A DNA stretch of 64,000 nucleotides from Prosthecodimorpha hirschii (GTDB lineage: Bacteria > Pseudomonadota > Alphaproteobacteria > Rhizobiales > Ancalomicrobiaceae). The position numbers and the translations under genes are program-made. Where the stretch lies: contig NZ_LJYW01000001.1 in NCBI RefSeq assembly GCF_001305515.1, positions 4,820,049 to 4,884,048 of the forward strand, written 5' to 3'. How positions within the stretch are numbered: the first letter of the stretch is position 1; each line of letters opens with the position of its first letter. A model generated the notes under the pieces. It did no database searches and had not been told where the DNA came from. It saw nothing but the letters and a program-made list of their open reading frames with translations. Positions 58,394-64,000 of this stretch are shown piece by piece.

Positions 58394-59614
58394 TCATTCC
58401 GCCGGGGCGGGCCCCTGCAGGCGCGGTACCGCCGCCTCGCGGATCGGCATGTGAATGACGGCGGCGAACAGGCCGAGCGCCACACCCATCCACCAGACCG
58501 GGTCGTAGCTGTGGTTGAGGTCGTAGAGCTTGCCGCCGAGCCAGACGCCCAGGAACGAACCGATCTGGTGCGAGAAGAAGACGATGCCGCCGAGCATGGC
58601 CAGATAGCGGGTGCCGAACATCACCGCCACCAGTCCGTTGGTCGGCGGCACGGTCGAGAGCCACAGGATGCCGATCACGGCCGAGAAGATCACGACGGTG
58701 GCAGGCGTCGCGGGGACCAGCAGGAAGACCGTGAAGGCGACCGCGCGCAGGAAGTAGATCAGGGCCAGGATGATGCGCTTGGAGACCCGCATGCCGAGAA
58801 ATCCGGACCCGAGCGAGCCCGCGATGTTGAACAGGCCGATCAGCATCAGCGCGGTCACGCCCCACTTCGCGTCGAGACCGAGGTCGCGGATATAGGCCGG
58901 GAAATGCACCGAGATGAACGCGACCTGGAAGCCGCAGACGAAGAAGCCGGTGAACAGCAGCACGAAGCTGCGATGGCCGAAGGCCTCCGACAGGGCCGCG
59001 CCGACCGACTGGTCGACCGCGCCGATCGCCCGCGGCGCCGGCTTGCCCTGCAGCGGGATCGACAGGAGCGGGATGATCATGATGATCCCGGCCAGCGCCC
59101 ACAAGGCATCGTGCCAGCCGAAACGCTCGATCAGGCCCTGGCTCAGCGGCGAGAAGAAGAACTGCCCGAAGGAGCCGGCGGCGGTGGCGAAACCGAACAC
59201 CATGGTGCGCTTCTCGGGCGGCACGGCGCGGCCGAGCGACGCCATGATGATGCCGAAGGCCGAACCGGCGACGCCGAGACCGACCAGGATGCCGCCGCCG
59301 ACCTGCAGCCAGGCCGGTTCCGGCGCCCAGGCCATCACGACCAGGCCGATCGAATAGGTGACCGCACCGAGCGAGAGCACCCGCGCGGTGCCGAACCGGT
59401 CGGCGAGGCCGCCGAAGGCGACGGCGCCGACGCCCCACATCAGGTTCTGCACCGCCATGGCCAGCGAATAGGTTTCGCGGGTCCAGCCCTTGTCGGTGAT
59501 CATCGGCAACTGGAAGAAGCCCATTGCCGACCGCGGGCCGAAATTGATCGCGGCGATCAGGCAGCCGGCGGCCACCATCAGCCAGAGGGGGAAGCGCAGA
59601 GTGCTGGTGGTCAT
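58394..59614 (-). CDS. MFS transporter
   Basis: The product is 406 aa with twelve hydrophobic helices in two halves. The first half has AINFGPRSAMGFFQLPMITD and the loop GGLADRFGTARVLSLG (the MFS 2-3 loop motif). It looks like the oxalate/formate or monocarboxylate subfamily, a tentative placement since the family is broad. No adjacent enzyme fixes a substrate. Start ATG 59614. Confidence 0.88.
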   Translation of the reverse strand: MTTSTLRFPLWLMVAAGCLIAAINFGPRSAMGFFQLPMITDKGWTRETYSLAMAVQNLMWGVGAVAFGGLADRFGTARVLSLGAVTYSIGLVVMAWAPEPAWLQVGGGILVGLGVAGSAFGIIMASLGRAVPPEKRTMVFGFATAAGSFGQFFFSPLSQGLIERFGWHDALWALAGIIMIIPLLSIPLQGKPAPRAIGAVDQSVGAALSEAFGHRSFVLLFTGFFVCGFQVAFISVHFPAYIRDLGLDAKWGVTALMLIGLFNIAGSLGSGFLGMRVSKRIILALIYFLRAVAFTVFLLVPATPATVVIFSAVIGILWLSTVPPTNGLVAVMFGTRYLAMLGGIVFFSHQIGSFLGVWLGGKLYDLNHSYDPVWWMGVALGLFAAVIHMPIREAAVPRLQGPAPAE

Positions 59615-59825
59615 GGCCGGTCTCGTCGATGCGCGCCGTGGCGAAAGGCCGAAGACCCCGGCCGCCGCAGCCGCAGAGCGGGGGCGAAAGCGGACGAGGC
59701 TGAAATGGAGCGCGAGTCAGACGTCAGAATAGGGAGTGCCGACCATCCGGCATAACGAATTGTCCTGATGCGTTCGGTGAACGGCGTTGATGGATCGCCG
59801 TCCAAAGACAAGAACCGCTTCGGTA

Positions 59826-61292
59826 TCAGATCCAGCCGCCGTTCACGGTGCGGTAGAAGACATGGACGCCGATCTTGGTCTTCCGGATCATGCCGCGGCG
59901 CCAGTTCGGAGTGACCCAGGTGGCGTGGTAGTGGGTCGAATCGCCGATCTCCGGCAGATAGGTCTTGCCGGCGGTGACCGCGCGGGCGATCTCGACGGCC
60001 TTGTCCCAGGCGTCCGGTTCGTTGATCTCCTCCGGCCTGCCGTCGCAGGCGAAGGAGAACTGGCAGCGGCCGAACCAGCGGGCGTTCTGATAGACCACGT
60101 CGCAGATGCGCTTCGGATAGGCGGGATTGCGCAGACGGTTGAGGACCACCTGGGCGACGGCGACCTGGCCCCGCTCGTTCTCGCCGCGCGCCTCGAAATA
60201 GATCGCCTCGGCGAGGCATTTCTGCTGGCGCTGATCGTCGACGCCGGCCGGCAGGTCCGCATAGGCCCAGGCATGCATGTTCGCCGGCAGCTTCGGTCCG
60301 ATGCCGGCCTTGGCACCCGGCTCGCCGAGCACCGATCGGAACGGCGCCTCGACGTCGGGCGCGTCGTTGGCATAGCCGAGCATCGGCACCTGGGCTTCAG
60401 GGGCGAAATCGCGGCCGCGCGAACCCGTTCGCGCCGCCATCCTGCGGCGCGCGGAGGCCGAGGCTTCGGTGGCGGCCGGGGCGAGCCCGGCACTGCGCCC
60501 GACGGCATTCGGGGCGGTGGCGGCGGCATGGATCATGATCCAGGGCGCCGGCGCAAAGCCGCCCGCCACGCCGGCATCGGCGCTCGGCAGGGACAGAGTG
60601 GCCGCCTCGGTCGTCTCGCCGGCCGCCGGCGGTGCTGCGGACGCCACGGGCGGGACCGGGCTGGCGTCGATCGGCGGGGGCGCGGTCTCGGCCACTGGCC
60701 CGGCGCGGTCCGAGACAGCCGGATCGGCCGCGAAGGTCTCGATCGGTTCGACCGGGATGCGCAGGACCGCGACCTTGCGGTTCTCGACCGGAACCGGCGC
60801 GGGCGGCAGCAGCATCGGACCCTTGTGGGCGGCCGGCGCGGGAAGCACCGACGCGGCGGCGATGTCGGCCCGCATGGTGGCGTCCGGCGTGATCGCGCCG
60901 GTGACGACCGGATCGGCGACCACCGGTCGGGCAAGGCCTGCCGCTTGGCCGGCCGGTGCGAGCGCGGGGACGGGCGCGGCGCCGCCGAGGGCGCGGCCGG
61001 CGTCGGCCACCCGGCTCACGTCGGCCGTGCGGCCGGCGTCGGCGCTTGCCGTCTCGGTCCCGGCCAGTCCGGTCCGCAGGGCGGAATATTCCTCGAACCA
61101 GGCGGTGCCCGGCGGCGCGAAGGCGATCACCGTGATCCCGGCCCCGGGGGCCTTCGGCGCGGGCGGTTCCGCGCTGAAATGCTGGATGGCCGGAACGCTG
61201 AGGGCGGTCAGACCGGCGATGCCGAGAACCCGGCGAATTCGACCCTTGGACGGACGCAACTGACTGACCCCATACGACGCGTGAACCGGCAC
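59826..61292 (-). CDS. SleB-type cell wall hydrolase
   Basis: The product is 488 aa from a GTG at 61292, the first start in the frame. The first ~50 residues are a short anchor region (VLGIAGLTALSVPAI), then a long Ala/Pro-rich disordered part follows to about residue 350. The C-terminal hydrolase domain is clear: CLAEAIYFEARGE, VAQVVLNRLRNPAYPKRICDVV, WFGRCQFSFACDG, HYHATWVTPNW and the final KIGVHVFYR. SleB enzymes are lytic transglycosylase-like. The Glu in EARGE is the likely catalytic acid. The long linker suggests reach to the peptidoglycan from the inner membrane. The start is uncertain. Confidence 0.85.
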   Translation of the reverse strand: MPVHASYGVSQLRPSKGRIRRVLGIAGLTALSVPAIQHFSAEPPAPKAPGAGITVIAFAPPGTAWFEEYSALRTGLAGTETASADAGRTADVSRVADAGRALGGAAPVPALAPAGQAAGLARPVVADPVVTGAITPDATMRADIAAASVLPAPAAHKGPMLLPPAPVPVENRKVAVLRIPVEPIETFAADPAVSDRAGPVAETAPPPIDASPVPPVASAAPPAAGETTEAATLSLPSADAGVAGGFAPAPWIMIHAAATAPNAVGRSAGLAPAATEASASARRRMAARTGSRGRDFAPEAQVPMLGYANDAPDVEAPFRSVLGEPGAKAGIGPKLPANMHAWAYADLPAGVDDQRQQKCLAEAIYFEARGENERGQVAVAQVVLNRLRNPAYPKRICDVVYQNARWFGRCQFSFACDGRPEEINEPDAWDKAVEIARAVTAGKTYLPEIGDSTHYHATWVTPNWRRGMIRKTKIGVHVFYRTVNGGWI

Positions 61293-61653
61293 TCAATGGC
61301 CACGGCTGGCATTTTCTGCCCGGTAACCTTGAGAAGCCGTTAATGGTGGCGAGATCGTGGGCGAAGCCGGCCCGGATCGGCCGACGGCATCCGGCGCAAC
61401 ACGGATTCCGCGCCCTCCACCGGACGGTGACCACCGCTTGCCACAGGTCGATCGCGCCGGCCCCGAACAGAGCAAAGCCCGATCCGGGCGCCTCGCTCGG
61501 ATCGGAAAAAGCTTGCACAGGCAATCACATAGGAACGCGGAGCCGATTCTTCCCCTCGGATCGCCGGCCGGTCGTCATGGGCAGCCTCTGCGGTGCCCCG
61601 GACCGCGCCGGGGCGTGCGTTGGCGGGTCCCGACATAAGCCGGAAGCCGGCGC
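61293..61653. other. Intergenic region between meaB and the SleB-type gene
   Basis: The SleB-type gene promoter is expected here. GC-rich; no supported gene, hairpin terminator or repeat. Confidence 0.4.
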
Positions 61654-62610
61654 TCAGTCGGCGACCGCGACGGTCAGCCGCCGCTCCAGGCTCTGCGCGA
61701 GGCGGCGGGTCGCCTCGAAGGGGCCGCCCGCATCCGCGAGGGCGGCGGCCGCGTCGACGGTCGCGAGACCCCGCTGACCGTAGCGCAGGCGGATCGCATC
61801 CTCGACCCAGTGCCGCGCCTGGGCGGCCCGGCGCTGCCCGAGCCGTCCGTGCTCCAGCGTCCAGGCCGCGTGCTCGGCGACGGCGGCCTCCAGCGCCTCC
61901 AGGCCTTCACCGGAGGCCGACGAAACCGAGACCACCCGGGCGCGCCACTCGTCGGCGGCGGTATGGGCCAGGGTCAGGGCACCCTCCACGTCGGCACGGG
62001 CGCGCCGCGCCGTCTCGCCCATGTCGGCCTTGGTGACGGCGACGACATCGGGCAGTTCCATCACGCCGGCCTTCATGAATTGCAGGCTGTCGCCCGAGCC
62101 CGGCTGGATGCACAGAAGCACGGTATCGGCCGCGAAGGCGATGTCGGCCTCCGACTGGCCGATGCCGACCGATTCCACGATCACCCGGTCGAAGGCCGCC
62201 CGCATCAGGACCACCGCCGCGACGGCGTGGTCGGACAGTCCGCCCAGGCGGTCGCGTGCCGCCATGGAGCGGACGAAGGTGCCGGTGTCGTCGGGATCGG
62301 TCCTGAGACGCGTCCGGTCGCCGAGCAGGGCGCCGCCCGTGAAGCGGGAGGAGGGATCGACGGCAATCACCCCGACCGTGCGCCCGGCCTCGCGATGGCG
62401 ACGGATCAGGGCGTTGGTCAGCGTCGACTTGCCGACGCCCGGCGGGCCCGTGATGCCGAGGACCAGCCCGTCCGCCCGCCGCGCCGCCTCGTCGAGCAGG
62501 GCCGCAAGCGGCTCGGTCCCGTCGGCGGTTTCGATCAGGGACAACGCCCGCGCCAGGGCGGGCTTGCCGCCCGCGCGGATGTCGTCGAGCGAGGGAAACG
62601 GGCGGGCCAT
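61654..62610 (-). CDS. meaB: MeaB/ArgK-family G-protein chaperone
   Basis: MeaB protects and reactivates adenosylcobalamin-dependent methylmalonyl-CoA mutase or similar mutases. The product is 318 aa, with an N-terminal helical dimerisation arm, then the GTPase core: P-loop GITGPPGVGKSTL, the switch DPSSRFTGGALLGDRTRL, VIVESVGIGQSE, TKAD specificity motif, and a C-terminal helical extension. No mutase gene is in the window, so which mutase it serves is open. The ATG at 62610 (MARPFPSLDD) starts the family sequence. Confidence 0.93.
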   Translation of the reverse strand: MARPFPSLDDIRAGGKPALARALSLIETADGTEPLAALLDEAARRADGLVLGITGPPGVGKSTLTNALIRRHREAGRTVGVIAVDPSSRFTGGALLGDRTRLRTDPDDTGTFVRSMAARDRLGGLSDHAVAAVVLMRAAFDRVIVESVGIGQSEADIAFAADTVLLCIQPGSGDSLQFMKAGVMELPDVVAVTKADMGETARRARADVEGALTLAHTAADEWRARVVSVSSASGEGLEALEAAVAEHAAWTLEHGRLGQRRAAQARHWVEDAIRLRYGQRGLATVDAAAALADAGGPFEATRRLAQSLERRLTVAVAD

Positions 62611-63131
62611 GGCGATCGGTGGTCTCCGGCGAATGTCGGCCCGACCGCGTGGCGGGCGCGTCCTGCAGTCATCCCGTCCGGCGGGAATGCTGTCAATCGA
62701 GACCCGAACGGGCCCGCCGAACCGCCCGGAGGGACGCAAGTTCAAAGCCGCTGGTTTTCTCTGGCATGCCAAATCTTCTCGCACCGGTCAAAACGATACC
62801 GCCCGCCGGGCGGTCGATGTCAGGATTCATCGGACCGGATCGGGGATTCGACTTAAGTCTCATCTTTCAGAGTTTGCTGAATTGTTTTTCGTTATCTTTC
62901 AATGATCGCAAGCATGTCGCCTGGAGAACAGGCGCGTCCTTCGATTTCGCAACAGTCATGACGTTGCTGTCATCAATCCTGAGGACTTTCGAGGCCGCCT
63001 TCTACATGGGCATTTCTGCAACAGCCGACAAAAGGTCGCAGCGCGCACTTTTCCCTGCGGCATATTGCTGTTAAGGCCGTCATGTTCATAGGGCTCCTCT
63101 CAGGGACTCCCAGCCCGCCGAGGACCGAACA
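62611..63131. other. Low-GC intergenic region with possible small RNA
   Basis: The 520 bases between meaB and the ppdK end include an AT-rich stretch (about 62850-63090), unlike the rest of the window. It has no frame with family similarity. An inverted repeat ATGAC/GTCAT lies at about 62957-62972. A strong hairpin at 63132 follows; see findings for the small-RNA hypothesis. Confidence 0.4.
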
Positions 63132-63163
63132 CCCCTCGGACGCGTGCGTCCGAGGGGATTTTC
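63132..63163 (+). terminator. Hairpin terminator between ppdK and the low-GC region
   Basis: An 11-bp perfect stem CCCCTCGGACG/CGTCCGAGGGG (63132-63142 with 63147-63157), loop CGTG, is followed on the plus strand by ATTTTC. The minus-strand side is not T-rich, so it fits a plus-strand transcript better than ppdK, though it lies 29 bases after the ppdK stop and could serve both. Confidence 0.6.
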
Positions 63164-63192
63164 ATGCAGCTGGTTTTTCGGCCGCCACCGTT

Positions 63193-64000
63193 TTACGCCG
63201 TCGTGTCGGCGTGGCCGCTGTGCCGCTTCTCCTCGATGGAGGCCTGCGCCGCGGCGAGGCGGGCGATCGGGACCCGGAAGGGCGAGCAGGAGACGTAGTC
63301 GAGGCCGACGCTCTCGCAGAAGCGGATCGAGGCGGGGTCGCCGCCATGCTCGCCGCAGATGCCGAGCTTGATCTTCGGCCGCACCGCACGGCCGCGCTCG
63401 ACCGCGATCCGGACCAGTTCGCCGACGCCGGCCTGATCGAGCGACACGAACGGATCCTGCTCCAGAATACCGCGCTGCAGATAGGGCCCGAGGAACTGGG
63501 CGGCATCGTCGCGCGACAGGCCGTAGGTGGTCTGGGTCAGGTCGTTGGTGCCGAAGGAGAAGAATTCGGCCGTCTCCGCGATCTGGCCGGCCATCAGGCA
63601 GGCGCGCGGCAGCTCGATCATGGTGCCGACCGAATAGTCGATCGTCACGCCCTTCTCCTTGGCGACGGCGGCCGCCATGGCGTCGATGCGCGCCTTGACC
63701 AGATCGAACTCCTGACGCATCGCGACCAGCGGGACCATGACCTCGGGCACCACCGGCCGGCCGGTCTTGGCGCCGGCCTCGACCGCCGCCTCGAAGATGG
63801 CACGGGCCTGCATCTCGGCGATTTCGGGGTAGTTGATCGCCAGCCGGCAGCCGCGGAAGCCGAGCATCGGGTTGAATTCATGCAGTTCGTCGGCCCGTTC
63901 GCGCAGCTTCTGCGGATGCACGCCCAGACCCTTGGCGACCTCGGCGATCTCCTCCTCGGTCTTGGGCAGGAATTCGTGCAGCGGCGGATCGAGCAGGCGG
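63193..64000 (-). CDS. ppdK: Pyruvate phosphate dikinase, C-terminal part (cut by window end)
   Basis: PPDK interconverts pyruvate, ATP and phosphate with PEP, AMP and pyrophosphate. The visible 268 codons belong to the C-terminal PEP/pyruvate-binding TIM-barrel. [23 protein letters not shown]-like [39 protein letters not shown] and [12 protein letters not shown] (with the catalytic Cys) are diagnostic, closing with [18 protein letters not shown]. The N-terminal nucleotide-binding and phosphohistidine domains lie past 64000. Confidence 0.95.
   Translation of the reverse strand, partial: RLLDPPLHEFLPKTEEEIAEVAKGLGVHPQKLRERADELHEFNPMLGFRGCRLAINYPEIAEMQARAIFEAAVEAGAKTGRPVVPEVMVPLVAMRQEFDLVKARIDAMAAAVAKEKGVTIDYSVGTMIELPRACLMAGQIAETAEFFSFGTNDLTQTTYGLSRDDAAQFLGPYLQRGILEQDPFVSLDQAGVGELVRIAVERGRAVRPKIKLGICGEHGGDPASIRFCESVGLDYVSCSPFRVPIARLAAAQASIEEKRHSGHADTTA

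Noticed and set aside
1-64000. tRNA, rRNA, integrase or transposase genes
   Set aside because: Looked for T-loop-like sequences, rRNA blocks and recombinase motifs on both strands by eye; none found. A dedicated tRNA scan would be decisive.

Overview
The window is a contiguous piece of a GC-rich chromosome from an alphaproteobacterium, most likely of the order Hyphomicrobiales (Rhizobiales). The evidence is gene content and order: lgt next to a MidA-type methyltransferase and pgeF; a MarR / OmpR-type regulator / EnvZ-like kinase run divergent from ilvE; uvrC, pgsA, moaD and moaE in one direction; several Omp25/Omp31-like small porins; and a UvrB with a long N-terminal extension. Almost everything is chromosomal housekeeping or envelope biology. 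I saw no rRNA, tRNA, CRISPR array, prophage or transposase gene. The genus cannot be named from the sequence alone.

Layout. 1-3.2 kb: a copper-handling group on the minus strand (CopC-CopD fusion cut by the window start, YcnI, DUF2244, DUF2946-like). 3.5-10.7 kb: lgt, a small methyltransferase-like gene, midA, a GFA-type zinc protein, pgeF, an M24-fold protein, a secreted protein and prs. 10.7-14.3 kb: a TetR regulator and a DUF1800/DUF1501 secreted pair. 14.3-18.3 kb: MarR, response regulator and histidine kinase, divergent from ilvE. 18.3-18.9 kb: a decayed BrnT toxin with an intact BrnA antitoxin. 18.9-25 kb: one co-directional minus-strand run, uvrC, cytochrome P450-like, acyl carrier protein, alpha/beta hydrolase, pgsA, moaD, moaE and a small membrane protein. 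25.4-32.2 kb: four small outer-membrane beta-barrel genes interleaved with a pteridine-reductase-like SDR, an ELM1-family protein and a degenerate dienelactone-hydrolase-like protein. 32.4-42.5 kb: GST, DUF1176, RNase T2, rlmJ, a glycine-rich cold-shock protein, DM13, an MBL hydrolase and several secreted or lipoprotein unknowns. 42.6-44.5 kb: Uma2, VapBC and a broken MqsA-like antitoxin. 44.5-52.2 kb: uvrB, EamA, secreted unknowns and an ECF sigma/anti-sigma pair. 52.6-64 kb: DUF4394, DUF3775, DUF1097, DUF486, SemiSWEET, DUF1499, AcuI-like reductase, MFS, SleB-type hydrolase, MeaB GTPase and the C-terminal end of pyruvate phosphate dikinase, cut by the window end.

The best candidate for an undescribed system is the three-gene, translationally coupled cassette P450-like / acyl carrier protein / alpha/beta hydrolase (20629-22942), which sits between uvrC and pgsA. 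The P450 keeps the haem cysteine motif but appears to lack the ExxR arginine and the I-helix threonine, and it is short. A chemistry in which a reduced P450 acts on a carrier-protein-bound acyl chain that a dedicated hydrolase then releases is an inference.

Other structural signals worth attention: a 122-bp intergenic element present twice (27239-27360 and 55016-55137) with three conserved hairpins; a terminator-like hairpin in the leader of a cold-shock gene whose product carries a ~135-residue Gly/Arg/Phe-rich N-terminus; a 36-bp tandem repeat just upstream of an ECF sigma gene; and a 46-bp duplication of the 3' end of a histidine kinase gene. Two toxin-antitoxin genes are broken by in-frame stop codons.
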